Below, piece after piece: positions 47,644-59,359 of a DNA stretch of 64,000 bases. Each line of letters begins with the position of its first letter. Within the stretch, counting starts at the first letter, position 1. The translations under genes were made by a program, and so were the position numbers. Source of the stretch: Paraphysomonas bandaiensis. Its lineage: Eukaryota; Chrysophyceae. Under the pieces are notes generated by a model that made no database searches, had not been told where the DNA came from, and was given only the letters and a program-made list of their open reading frames with translations. The stretch covers positions 124,001-188,000 of the forward strand of contig CBFFRP010000296.1 of assembly GCA_965644295.1 (NCBI GenBank). Direction: 5' to 3'.

Positions 47644-47922
47644 ATAACGACACGGCTCTGGTGTGTATGATGTCATACGTATCGGCAGTCAGCATCTTAT
47701 TTTTCGGAAATAAATTGAATCAAATATTTTCTACATTACTGAGGTACAACTACGGCTGGACTACAGATAATTGTTGTCTCAATATTTGAGGCATATTTGA
47801 ACAAAAATATACGAAGAATGCCAATACGTACTAGGAGTTGATCTGTTGTCACACTGCTTAACTACTTCTTTTCTGGTCGATTAGAGTGTGGTCAGTGTGT
47901 AAGTCGAGTTGTTGCGGTCGCA

Positions 47923-49183
47923 ATGCGTCGACAGTTATATCACCGTGTGTCTCGAGTGCTGTCTGACATCGCTCTCCCTGCTAGAGGGAGGGACGCAGAC
48001 CCCTACATACTCGAAAAGCAGAAAGAACAGAATTTCTTCTTGATGCTCTGTGTGGTCATCTTGTTTCTGTATTTTGCTATAGGTATTTGCTTTTACACTT
48101 TAGTGGATAATATTCCAGCGCTGCATGCCGTCTACTTCTGCGTAGTCACTCTCGTCACTATCGGTAAGTGCCACCTTAGTTTGGCTTTTGATGCACGAGG
48201 CTCATCTTGTTGAATCAGGTTATGGTGATGTTCTACCTCAGAGTAATGCCAGCAAGTTGTTTACGTGCTTCTTTATATTTGCTGGACTCGCCATTACCAC
48301 AAGTGCTATATCTTGGATCTTGGCATGGCTAGCAACAGAGAATGAATTAACGAGGACTCGAAAAGTTCAAGCGGCTTTAGAATGTGAAGCTAATATCATA
48401 AAAAGCTTTCGTTCTATGCCGTCCGATGTCTATAACGAAATCGAAGAGAAAGTGGACCGAGAAAACAGAGATGAGTTTCGCTCGACAATATTACAATCTA
48501 AGAGCTACGTCTACAAGATTATGTGGGATCTTTTCGTTGCCACCAGCATTATAATTCTCAACATTGGATTCGGAACACTTTTCTATGGGTATTTAATAGA
48601 CAAATACAATCTTGTTGATGCCATATACCTTGCCACCGTTACAGTTACCAGTGTGGGATATGGCGATGTTGTTCCGTCTAACAGAGATGCAATGATTTTC
48701 ACTATATTCTACGCGTTTTTTGGTACGCTGGTGACGGGGAGTGCATTAGCGGTATTTAACTCGGCTCTGAGCGTATTTTGGGTTGCCCGCGAAGAAGAAA
48801 GGGAATTTAACCGTGAGCTGAAGTGTGATCAGATTATCGCGATGGATAGAGATGGTTCGCAATCCGTGTCCCGAGATGAGTTCATATTGTACAAACTTGT
48901 TCGCCTGGGTGTTGTCGACGAAGATCTTATTAGAAAAGCAGAGGATCAATTCAATAGGTTGGATAAAGATCGGTCAGGAAATCTGACGGTGGATGATATT
49001 GTTGAATTCAGTAATATATGTGTCAGTCATAAGAAGCGTAGTATGATGCCTTTGGTATTTATGGGCAGCAGCCCAAGTGAAAATAGTTTGAAACAGAATA
49101 GTAGCACCAAAAAAGTAGTCCCAATGAAAAGTTTTAGTAACTTTCAAGAGGATAACGACAAATCCGAAAGAGAAAATGTTTAG
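47923..49183 (+). CDS. TPK: Two-pore-domain K+ channel with tandem EF-hands (TPK/KCO type)
   Basis: Two exons (47923-48163, 48219-49183) give 401 aa; the intron splits the first selectivity filter codon for Gly. Pore 1 carries TIGYGD (79-84) and pore 2 SVGYGD (225-230), each flanked by hydrophobic helices, so four membrane segments. The C-terminus has two EF-hands: DRDGSQSVSRDE (290-301) and DKDRSGNLTVDD (329-340, with Asp instead of Glu at the last position). This is the architecture of plant TPK channels of the vacuole, opened by cytosolic Ca2+. A 14-3-3 motif of the plant N-terminal kind is not clear. Animal K2P channels lack the EF-hands. Confidence 0.93.
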
Positions 49184-49891
49184 TTTAGTGGGGTGTATGT
49201 GCCTAGCGATGTGATTTTGTGTAAATTTCTTAGAGTAGAGTGTGAACTGTTGGTGTAAATGGTCGATTTCTTACGTGGAGTTCAGATAAAGTATATTTTT
49301 TTGTGTAGCACTCCCTTATATTACTGTGTGAACGGAACTTAATACCTAGTAATTACCCTTCCGCAAGAAGCGTATTTTTAGTCATTGCTTGTCAATTTTA
49401 TTATTTATTATGGGATTGATCTCGTCAAAATTGTCTCTATTGGACATTAGAATGGTTAAAATTAAACAACTGAAAGTTCAATTCACTCAATAATCAATGA
49501 GTGAAATTATAATCAACAGCTAGCTCTTGTAATTAATTGGTGTTTGCTACTTTCATATTCTCTCAACTTAGAATCAATATTATCAAATCTTAGATAATAA
49601 CAATCTTACACAGTCAAAGTATTCAGTTTCTCTAACATTGTTAATACCATATCATTGGTTCATGTACTACAATTGTCTGAAACTAAGGTCATAATTCGGA
49701 CATCTTAAAATTCAGCTCATACACTCAACACACATATATAATATGCAGAAGAGTAAAGTAAAATCGAATCAACATACACAATATTCGAAGACGACAGAAA
49801 CACATCATAAATAATACACATCTCACCTGAAATCTACATTTCCAAGAACCAATAAAATGCAGACAAAAAGGAAGCTGGACACAGTGTACAG

Positions 49892-49922
<31 letters not shown>

Positions 49923-50386
49923 TGTATGTATGTATGCATGTGTGTGTGTATGATAGAGATCAAATCAATTTCGAATAATACCATCATGAAGTAGTCACGA
50001 TTAGGCATGGGGCTTAGAAAAGCAGTCTTGGGATTTGAATTTGTGTATGTCTGTTCAAGATCCATCGAGTTTGCTAAGATCTTGTCAGTTTGAAATAAAT
50101 GCATTCACAACTTCAAATATCTCAGCAGCATTGTACCAAATTAGGATGGTTTGTCAGTGTCATTCAGATGGTAAGCCTCATTGTAGCCCTGGAAGGTTGA
50201 GGTTCGATAGAGAGGACACTTAAAGTCGGTGTGATAGTGAAACCTGGCAAAGTGATTATTTCACGAGGTTTCATATATGGAAAAATTTCATATAAGTACT
50301 TCATTGATTTACCAGGTTTTGGTATTACCTCGACTTCAAGTCTATGGTAATGTTAATTATAATTTAGTTGTTGTATATTATCAATT
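49184..50386. other. AT-rich 3' flank
   Basis: Downstream of the channel gene. Contains a 47-bp (TATG)n at 49893-49939 and otherwise no feature I can support. Confidence 0.5.
49893..49939. repeat. Short (TATG)n tract
   Basis: About 11 TATG units followed by a short TG run. The only sizeable tract of this unit in the window that is not near a gene 5' end. Confidence 0.9.
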
Positions 50387-50846
50387 ATATATATTTAAAG
50401 TAATATATAGTATCTAATCATGTATGTGTGGTATGTGTATAATATATAGTAGTTACTTTGATGTGAGATTTTCTTAAATATATTAATATTATAATTTAAA
50501 AATAATTCACTAAAATATTGTATTTGATTGTTACTTTTTATATAAATCTACTGTGTGTGTACAATATATAGTAGTTGCTTTGATGTGAGATTTTCATAAA
50601 GTATAATTACAGTAGATTTATATAAAAAGTAACAATAAACTACAATAATTATTTATTATATATAATATATCGTAGTTAATTCGGTGTGAGATTTTCATAA
50701 TTTGTTATTTATATTGTTACTTTTTATATAAATCTACTGTATAATAATACTTATGAAAATCTCACATCAAAGTAACTACTATATATTATACACATACAAC
50801 ATATATATGATTAGATACTATATATTATTACTTTAAATATATATTA
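50387..50846. mobile_element. Foldback / MITE-like palindromic element
   Basis: The left arm (50387-50473) and right arm (50753-50846) are inverted copies sharing AATATATAGTAGTTACTTTG and TAATATATAGTATCTAATCA. The middle has smaller nested palindromes built from TTACTTTTTATATAAATCTA, seen three times (two orientations). No coding capacity and no obvious target duplication. Confidence 0.75.
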
Positions 50847-52206
50847 TATTACTATAAATGAAACAAAGTGTTGTTTCTAGCTACTTACGGCATTAACTAC
50901 AATGTATGTGTCTTCCTAAACAAATTATCACCACCCACCACCAGCTGCTGTATGTAATAGTATGTCGGGTTGGCGACGACGTCTCCGGCAACTCCTCCTC
51001 TGCCCAACGCCCAAACGGTGCATGGCGACACCGCCACATTCCACCACACCATCAACCTCTCAGTCCACACATCTAGTGCTCGGTACACTCAGGACCTTAA
51101 TACAGAACCCGGTACCTCAGAGCCAGGCGGAACCGTATCCCAAGGGGAGACCCCCGGACAACACGCGCCAGTGAGTCCTCAGACACACGAGCAGGGCGAA
51201 CTCACACACAACATCAAGAACGGAAGTGGTTGCACCTTGGTGCTTGCGGCGACGCACAAGCAGCTTCTGTAGCGTTAAATAGTAGGATAATAGAATTTGT
51301 GCTGATTAGTTATGGGTAGAGGCTTACTAGTAGACTAGTATTCAACTAGCCGCTATATCGGAACGAGTTTTTAATGCCTATTGCTAAATAAAAAGACATT
51401 CAATATAATAGTATGTCGACTGGTATATTGGTATGAAAAGAGGATAAAGGCCATTCCTTCGACCGGGAATAATAGGTAGAAAATTACTAATTAATGATAA
51501 TAAGATACAACTTATTGACTTTGGAAGTTGCTTGTATATAGACTGTAGTTGTAGACACTATCATTTGCATTGATAACTATTACGGAGGAGTAACCTACGG
51601 AGTCGCAATGTAGAGCTATAGTTAAGGCTATATTACTGATAGAGTGAAGAGGGTCGCGCTGAGGGATGCAGCCCACAAGGAACAAGTCAGGGCTGCAGGC
51701 ACGTTATTTGGACTTGATGAGCCAGGATTGGATACCCTGGTATTACACATCACTCATATATAACATTTAGGAAAGGCATACTTGACCACACACAAGTGGT
51801 GTACCAGCACTAGTTACATCATTAACTTTGGTCAGGGCAATATGACAGTGATATGCGAAAACTAAACTAATGGAACCAGTGCAAATGTTTATATTCAAAA
51901 AAATACATAACCACCAAGTCAACTACAATTTACAATACACGTTGCACATGATCCTTTCAACATATAGTATCCACATTCTCGCTGGAAAGCCAATCAATTA
52001 ACTCGACTGGCCGTACGTTGCATACTTTAGGACTACATATACGACGATAACGTATGAGTGAATCAGTTACAAAAATATATCGTACACAAACATAGCCAGA
52101 GCAAATCGAATCTCTAGTACGAAACTAAACACAAAGAGCGCATCAACATTACAGCAACAATGGTGTACTCTTTTCCATTTAATGATATACAGGAGCAGGT
52201 ATAAAA
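50847..52206. other. Convergent 3' gap with transposon fragment
   Basis: Contains a minus-strand fragment of the dispersed transposon family at about 51225-51300 (hairpin GCTTGCGGCGACGCACAAGC). An open frame at 50970-51230 is Thr/Pro/His-rich with no domain and is probably part of the element. Remainder AT-rich. Confidence 0.5.
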
Positions 52207-54257
52207 CTACCTGGTCGGTTTCTTAAATTCCTCTGAATCTTCGGTACACTTCCTATCCATTTTAGGTATCCACAGGTCCTTTACGTGGACAACTTCTCGT
52301 AACAATTTTCTTATATCTGCAGCTTTCACCTATTTACAACAGCGATATTACTATCTAGTCAAATAAAAAATACGGCACCCACCACTCGAACCTCAAAGAA
52401 AGAACACCAGCGAAGCAAAGTCGACTCCCCCTCCTTTTCACGAGGTGTGTACCCAATCGATAGGAGGAGTACAGCAATTGCTAAAAGTATACAGTATTGA
52501 AGTCACCAACATTGTCACGCATAGAGCACAATACGTTCCAACCCAACTCGACAACACACACAAGTGTGCCCGTAAAGCAGACACGAACTCACCTATTTCC
52601 ATAGGAGTATACCTAATACATAAATCCGATATCCAAAAGGCCTGTATAATATGAATCACGCCTAATGAAAGTACTGCATATGCGGAACACCACAATGCAT
52701 ATATGGTATATTTAGATGAATGTTAACATATCACACCTTATGCTTCCATATATTGTAAGCCCTGGATACGACGGCTCCATCCAATTGCAGAACACTTCCA
52801 CACTCTGACAACTGAAAGAAACCATGTCAACATATGGAAAGCAAAATGCAAAACCAGCAGGTAAAACACGAATTATTACCCACCGAGTCCAAAGGACGAG
52901 AGAATGTAAAATTAAAATCAAGACTCCTCACACACAGTCTCTCAAAAGTAGATGCTGCCTCCGATACGCCTGAAAAAACTAATTTTACAAAGCGATTGCT
53001 ATAACGCACCCACCTTCGCGGGGTCTTATTATAGGCATCTTCGGAATAACCCTAAGAACAACAAAAATATATCGTAAATTAAACATACCACATGTATCAG
53101 CATACAGTTATTCATATACGTCTATGAACGAATACATACTTAAAGAGAGCTTCCAACACATTCTTGAACCGTGGCACGGGGAATACATCAGAATGAACCT
53201 GATAGAAGAGTATTGACAAAGACGGAAAGGGTACTGCTCAAACAGCGTGATATATACTGCACCAAGTTCTAGACACGTGTAAATCATTTTCCCAGTACAG
53301 TGTGACCTACCTTGCAGGCCACACACACTGCTGCGACGGAAAGTGCAGCAATGTCATTCTCCCAATCCCACCCCAATCTTTTCATACCAGCGGTACTGTG
53401 ACGTGATTTCGCATAGCTGTAAAACTCCAATACATCTGTTTTCGCAATCGTAGAAGTAGTAGTCATTTCCTTGGCACGGTGAATAAAGGAGTGAAGAGTT
53501 TCTATGGCCGCATACTTGACGACCGAACGCAGTCTCATGGACTCACATAAATCAATGACCAATTTTGCTGCCAAGAAGGTTTGGTAGTTGTTATTAACAG
53601 AGTACTGGGTACTGATACGGTTCCGAGCAGGTGGCGAATGAGAGTCACTATGCTCAGTAGAAGTTAGATCATCGCCCACAACAGCAGTTGGGGAAGGGCT
53701 GGGAGATTTAAGGGGGGGAGGTGATGGAATAGTGAAAGCAACTGACTCTTCAATCTACAATTCGTGAAAATTATAGCACTATATTGTATCTAACATACCA
53801 TTTCTGAGGCCTTTCGCTTTCGATCAGTGGGTAATGTTTCTTTATTTTTGATTATTGCGCTGACACCTTTTGTAGAGCACCAGCCTCGATACTAGGGACT
53901 GTTATAAATACATATGTATTAGAAGTGAGCATAATCGTGTACCTTATACAGGGCCTTCAGATCTTTAGAATCCAATTCGTGAGAGTATCTGCAGCAAGAA
54001 TAAAGCTTCTGCATCACATCACTCCACTTCTGTTTCTCAATTGACGTCCTCGTGCGTACAATAGAATCTGCACACACAGCGAAAACAACAAACGCAAGAC
54101 GCGGATTGGATTCAATATCGACCCATGCGGAACATACATGAGCATAAAGAGTGCTCATTCTCTCCTCACTGTAACCGCTCATCCACTCACGGACATTATA
54201 TACGACCGCTTTAACTTGAGCAGCTGAGATTAACGCACTCAACTCCGCAGATGCCAT
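52207..54257 (-). CDS. Cyclin (transcription-type cyclin fold) with N-terminal extension
   Basis: Ten exons (53943-54257, 53799-53891, 53311-53754, 53140-53162, 53014-53051, 52884-52969, 52737-52811, 52593-52641, 52383-52480, 52207-52329) give 447 aa with all phases consistent. The first cyclin box spans FLAAKLVIDLCESMRLRSVV to AALSVAAVCVACK, then ends with ASTFERLCVRSLDFNFTF (the E..IL..LDF motif). The second box holds YTPMEIAVLLLSIGY and LLRWCSFFEVRV. The layout is that of cyclins of the T/K/L/Q group. The first 105 residues are a separate helical extension (SNPRLAFVVFAVCADSIV) that loosely resembles a CTD-interacting domain, which is inference. A Pro/Ser linker (PSPPPLKSPSPSPT) links it to the cyclin box. 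Confidence 0.78.
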
Positions 54258-54574
54258 ATGAACAATATATATATACAAGTCCAGTAGAAGCAGAGAGAAG
54301 AGAGAGACACTCGAGTAACACAGACACAGGAATATCCACTACATTACAGTCTGCAGATGCAAGTGTTGACTAGGATTGAGGTGATTCTTGTAGCCAGGAT
54401 CTAACAATACACTCCTCTGCCTGCACACTCTACTCTATAGCGACTGTAGCAACACACGTAACGCGATCCTTCACCACTGTGCTGTACCGGTGCAGTACAA
54501 CTGATAAATACAGTAGATTTTATTGAAAAAATAGAGGTTTTCATATGTATACCATGGTATTATAGGAATATGGA

Positions 54575-55135
54575 ATACATACATACATACGTACATACAT
54601 ACATACATACATACATACATACATACATACATACATACATACATACATACATACATACATACATACATACATACATACATACATACGTACATACATACAT
54701 ACATACATACGTACATACATACATACATACATACATACGTACATACATACATACATACATACATACGTACATACATACATACATACATACATACATACAT
54801 ACATACATACATACATACATACATACATACATACATACATACATACGTACATACATACATACGTACATACATACATACATACATACATACATACATACAT
54901 ACATACATACATACATACATACATACATACATACATACATACATACATACATACATACATACATACATACATACATACATACATACGTACATACATACAT
55001 ACATACATACATACATACATACATACATACATACATACATACATACATACATACATACATACATACATACATACATACATACATACATACATACATACAT
55101 ACATACATACATACATACATACATACATACATACA

Positions 55136-55167
<32 letters not shown>

Positions 55168-55193
55168 CATACATACATACATACATACATACA
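54575..55193. repeat. 619-bp (CATA)n array with CGTA interruptions
   Basis: About 155 units, interrupted at least eight times by CGTA (A to G) variants, for example near 54589, 54686, 54710 and 54846, and once by TATA near 55165. It lies in the head-to-head gap between the cyclin (start 54257) and the SNARE (start 55414). Confidence 0.97.
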
Positions 55194-55413
55194 TCTGTAC
55201 GTGCAGTTGCTCCATGACATGGCTTTGCAATTTATTTCATCTACATAGCGAACACATAGTGAATAGCTACCCCTCTGCTTGCTGTATAGGTCGAATTCCC
55301 CTAACATTGCACTGCGTTGATACATCGTGCAAGAGAGGGTCCCGTTGCATAGACAATTTATGTTCAAAAGAGATAACAACAGCGGCTCTGATAACGACAC
55401 CGTGCCATTGATA

Positions 55414-56568
55414 ATGTCTAAGAGTGCTGGGGCTGCAGATGATCCTTTCTATGCTGTGAGAGAGTGAGGCTGATGTGTATTTTGCCGCTCATTATTGACG
55501 AGTGCTGTGCAGTAATGTTCAGACTTATGTGGACCGGATTAAGATTCGACACGAGAAGTTTCAAGACCTTGTATTTAACTCCAACACCGCTAATAATAGT
55601 GAATTTAAAGATGTTAGGAAGGGTGGGTATATTTATGTTTGTGTGGTCTCCTCTGTGGTTATATTTCTCTATAGGTTTGATAAAAGATATTCGTACAGCT
55701 GACAAACAAATTAAAGACCTCAAAGGGGCAGTTGAAATGGTATGTGTGTCAATACTGTTATGCATCTATTTGACGAAGTACAGGCCGATAGAAATCGGGA
55801 TAAGTTTCAGCATATTAGTGACTCTGAATTGGGGCAGCGCAAAAAATTTGTGGAGGAAATGAGCAAAGAGATTAGCGGTACGAGGGCAGTGCACAATGTG
55901 TATGCATTACATGTGCTGTACATGGTTCTCAGTCGAATTTTCCAGTATGATATCTTGTTTGATTACAAACTGTCTACAGATGTAAGGGCCTCTATGGAGT
56001 CCCCTTCTGTGCGTCGGAAGCTGGAAGACGATGAGAACAAAGCGAAGCGGTCTGTACATGATGAAAGTCTTGGGGCAGTGACTGGCATGGAAAGGGAGAA
56101 TACCCAATTTATTAGGGGGCAGCAACAAATGACGAAAGATATGATTGGACAGCAGGATGTGCAGTTGGATTCTCTCGGGCAGGCAGTCGACCGTCTAGGT
56201 GGCATGGGTAAAACTATCAACACCGAACTGAAAGAGCAAAACAAGCTTTTGGATGAGCTGGATAGAGATCTGGACGATGCCGGCGAGAAAATGAATTTTG
56301 TAATGGCGAAGCTTTCAAAGTTACTCAAGACCAAAGACGGGTGTCAGATATGGACCATTGTCATCCTTGCGGTGGTGCTTGTCATTCTAGGTGAGTTGAA
56401 TTGTATTGGACCCTGGTTGTTGCAGTTAGACCCCACTTCATTTTGTTACGCACCGAAACTTATATTTTGTAGTCGATATATTTGTGCCTTATGTGTTGAA
56501 CACTGATTTACTTTGGCTGTATGTTCTGATGGTCTGTGCTTGCAGTCGCCTTGACCATTTTTCTTTGA
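55414..56568 (+). CDS. Qc-SNARE, syntaxin 6/8/10-like
   Basis: Six exons (55414-55463, 55513-55622, 55675-55739, 55784-55877, 55980-56390, 56546-56568) give 250 aa. It begins MSKSAGAADDPFYAVRE, like the syntaxin-6 group start (DPFxxVxxE). An N-terminal helical region follows (VQTYVDRIKIRHEKFQDLVF). The SNARE motif runs QLDSLGQAVDRLGGMGKTIN, with the zero-layer Gln in ELKEQNKLLDELD. A single C-terminal anchor (IWTIVILAVVLVILVALTIF) is completed by the last 23-nt exon. Qc-SNAREs of this group act in trans-Golgi and endosomal fusion. Assignment between STX6, STX8, STX10 and plant SYP5/6 types is not resolved. Confidence 0.9.
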
Positions 56569-56889
56569 GAAGTGCATGCTAAGAAATTTCGTGTCTCACC
56601 GTGGAAAGCGCCTTGGTGTTATAGTGGGGAGGTTAAAAGCATTCATCGTTATTTGTGTTACAAAGAAATCTGATGGGGCGGTTGTTGTGATTTGTTTTCT
56701 TCCCAATAATAATGTTTGCATCATCTATAGCTAGAACTAGTTCTCTGTTTATCTACTACAACTACCACGGCTGCGTCTCAATTAATTATCACTTGACGCA
56801 GTTGTAGTCAATTATACTTGTAATTATTACTTGCTGTCCCAATAATTGAGTTTAAATTTACTGCAATTAATTAGTACCAAACTACGTAC

Positions 56890-58470
56890 TCAAGTAGCTA
56901 TACATTAGCTGCCAACATAGCTTACTCAACTGTAGTTTCATTCCAGAGACGACGTAAAAACATAAGTAGCTCTACATGCCAAGGAGACATTACTCCTACG
57001 CGAATGAGTAATAAGTCATAACAACATTAAGAAGTGCTCGCTTCCGATACCTGTTATCATCAATCAAACGTTGAACTAGACTTATTTATTCTTTTCCGTC
57101 CGGGTCAGTGTGAGAATTCATTGCCACTTTGAATCTTCACGCCTGCCTCTTTTCAAAAGCAGCGTTATGAATAATAGCAGCATTTTCTACCTTATGACGC
57201 TCGATAATCGGGTGCCTTGTGCCTTGATATGAGTTCGTCAAACAATGTACGAACATTATGGAGATTAAACGATGTTCACCTTTCTTCTGTATAGTTGAAA
57301 CACTTTGAAAGAATTTCAAATCGTCCCGTAGGTGCGCCAGCTTGACATGCCCCATTTCACTTGGATTAGACTTATTACCACAGAACCTAACCTGCATGTT
57401 TGCAAGTGGCCCGATAAAAGCAAATAGCGGTCAATCATGGCAAATTTTGAGCTCCACTTCGTATCTTGTTTGACTACTGCGCATAAAATATCTTTCTTAC
57501 AGGGTCTTTACTAGCATTTTTTAGAGTTTGCAGTTGTCGCCAGAAATCAGTGAACTTCTCCACTAGGCTTGAATTCCCATTAGAACTATACAGCATAACA
57601 GCCAGATTGACTTCCACACACACACATAACCAAAGAGCGGCATAGGTCTGTCAATCAAATTCCCAATGCAAATTTGGGATATCAATTTGTATATATTGTC
57701 ACCCGATATACATCAAACAACAAATTTGTAATCTCCTAAAAAGTGGATGTGATGACCAAACCTGGTGAAACCGTCAGCAGTGAAATCTATATCCGAGTCT
57801 TCAACTTCGTACTGAACACCATGATAGCAAAGTAGCCCCTCCTGAACAACTTCGGCATCGTCGGTCTATGTTGCAAAACAGCAAAGTAGTGCTCTTTGTT
57901 GCACGCCTACCCACCACCAGCAAACAGAAACGCATTGGCAACATCGTTTTTACTTGGTCTTGATCTCTAAGCCCAACACAAGGATTTCATCAGTGTTTAT
58001 TTAGAAAGAGTAGAAAACAATGTTGTTCTTCCGCGCCAATGGTTTCTCCACAAAATCAAAAAGAAGATTGTCCCATTCCGAGATCGTGCCAGTAGTAAAG
58101 TGCTGGTGTTGATTATAAACTAAAAGCAATGTATAGATTTTATTGAAACCCCGACGTATTATTTGTGTATCGGCATCCCAAACAAAGTACGACTCGCACG
58201 TTTTTTCGTGGTGTTCTAGGGGATGAGTTTTCTCCGGGAACCTAGCGTGAGCTGAATACATAAAATGGTCAGCAGATATTGTTCTGCCCACGCATAGCCT
58301 AATGCTTGTGTAGCACAAAAAGGGGCATTAACATACTATATATCTGTCACTTGCGTAGACGTCTTTGAGCCCTGACGAATAAACTTTCATCCGGGAATGG
58401 TCCCACCTATAAAGAGCATGCGCGCGGTATTGGGCTGCCTGCTGAGAACCTAAAATCTCAAAAATTCAGT
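56890..58470 (-). mobile_element. Longest copy of dispersed unclassified DNA-transposon family
   Basis: Minus-strand copy that contains, in order, the PFPDASLF-type block near 58355-58445, a 105-aa frame at 58001-58318 (LEHHEKTCESYF, FDFVEKPLARKNN), and an 86-aa frame at 57137-57397 ending AAIIHNAAFEK. Between them frames are broken. It probably derives from a transposase gene; I cannot name the superfamily, although a piggyBac-like DDE enzyme is possible. Confidence 0.65.
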
Positions 58471-58875
58471 TTAATAACAACTTGTCAGTATTGACTATTA
58501 GTCATTTTCACAATTAAGATTGTTAAGAGAAGTTTATTGTAATCAAACTAGTTAGACTTTTTATTATTATTAATTGCATACACAATTGTAACTTCCGCAT
58601 CTTGAATCGTCATGATACAATACTTCAGTTTCACAGTTATAGCTATATAGCATCTTTGACTACGTACTACTGTTTTTACATTGTATTTAACGTATTATAC
58701 AGTACTATCTTATATCTTAGAGAACCATACGTATTCCAACAGTCAGAGCCAAATTGATGGTATATATATTGAAAGTCTTATTATTTAGCAATAGGCGTTA
58801 AAAATCTGCACCAATGTAGTGGCTAGTTGAATGATAGACAGACTATTTAGACCTCTACCCATAACCAATCAGCAC

Positions 58876-59067
58876 AAACCTTGTTATCCTACTATTTAGC
58901 GCTACAGAAGCTGCTTGTGCGTCGCCGCAAGCACCAAGGTGCGACCTGATGGTATATATATTGGCAATTAATTGCAATTATAATTGCAAGAGTTATAACG
59001 AAGAATTGCAATTTAATTGCTAACAAGCATTTACAATTTAATTGCAATTAATTGATACACAGCCCTG
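58876..59067. mobile_element. Transposon end fragments
   Basis: 58876-58945 repeats the family start block with its hairpin. It runs into a GCAATTAATTGCAATTA palindromic segment that ends ATTGATACACAGCCCTGG. The second part looks like the terminus of a CAGGGCTGTG-type hAT element; similar ends lie near 37690-37706 and 21330-21350. Confidence 0.6.
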
Positions 59068-59359
59068 GTAATTCGGTTTTAATTTTTAATATTCCTTACA
59101 CATTACAGTAACATCACTTATAAATAAGTAAGGGGCTAGCATCTAGCTTTTTATATGAGAATAGCATTTGTGCAACTGTAGAAATAGTCAAACTACGGTA
59201 TTGTGTTCTATATTAATAAAATCAGTTCATCATCTATTCGCGGAAACTGCTACGAAAAATGTGGGCAGGCACGCCTTCGTTTAACCACCCCAAGCATTTA
59301 TTTAATAAACTTCGTCAATTTATTCACAATCTAATCTCTATCAGTCACATAATATATGA

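Larger units (their letters stand above)
56569..59359. other. Transposon-rich 3'-3' gap
   Basis: Convergent gap between the SNARE and the pyridoxal kinase fusion. Holds a long minus-strand transposon copy and further fragments; otherwise AT-rich. Confidence 0.6.

Noticed and set aside
50970-51272. 100-aa Thr/Pro-rich frame as a gene
   Set aside because: Overlaps a fragment of the dispersed transposon family, has no domain and no splice partners.
52438-52695. 85-aa minus-strand frame as a separate gene
   Set aside because: Part of it is a cyclin exon (52593-52641); the rest is intron read-through ending at a stop.
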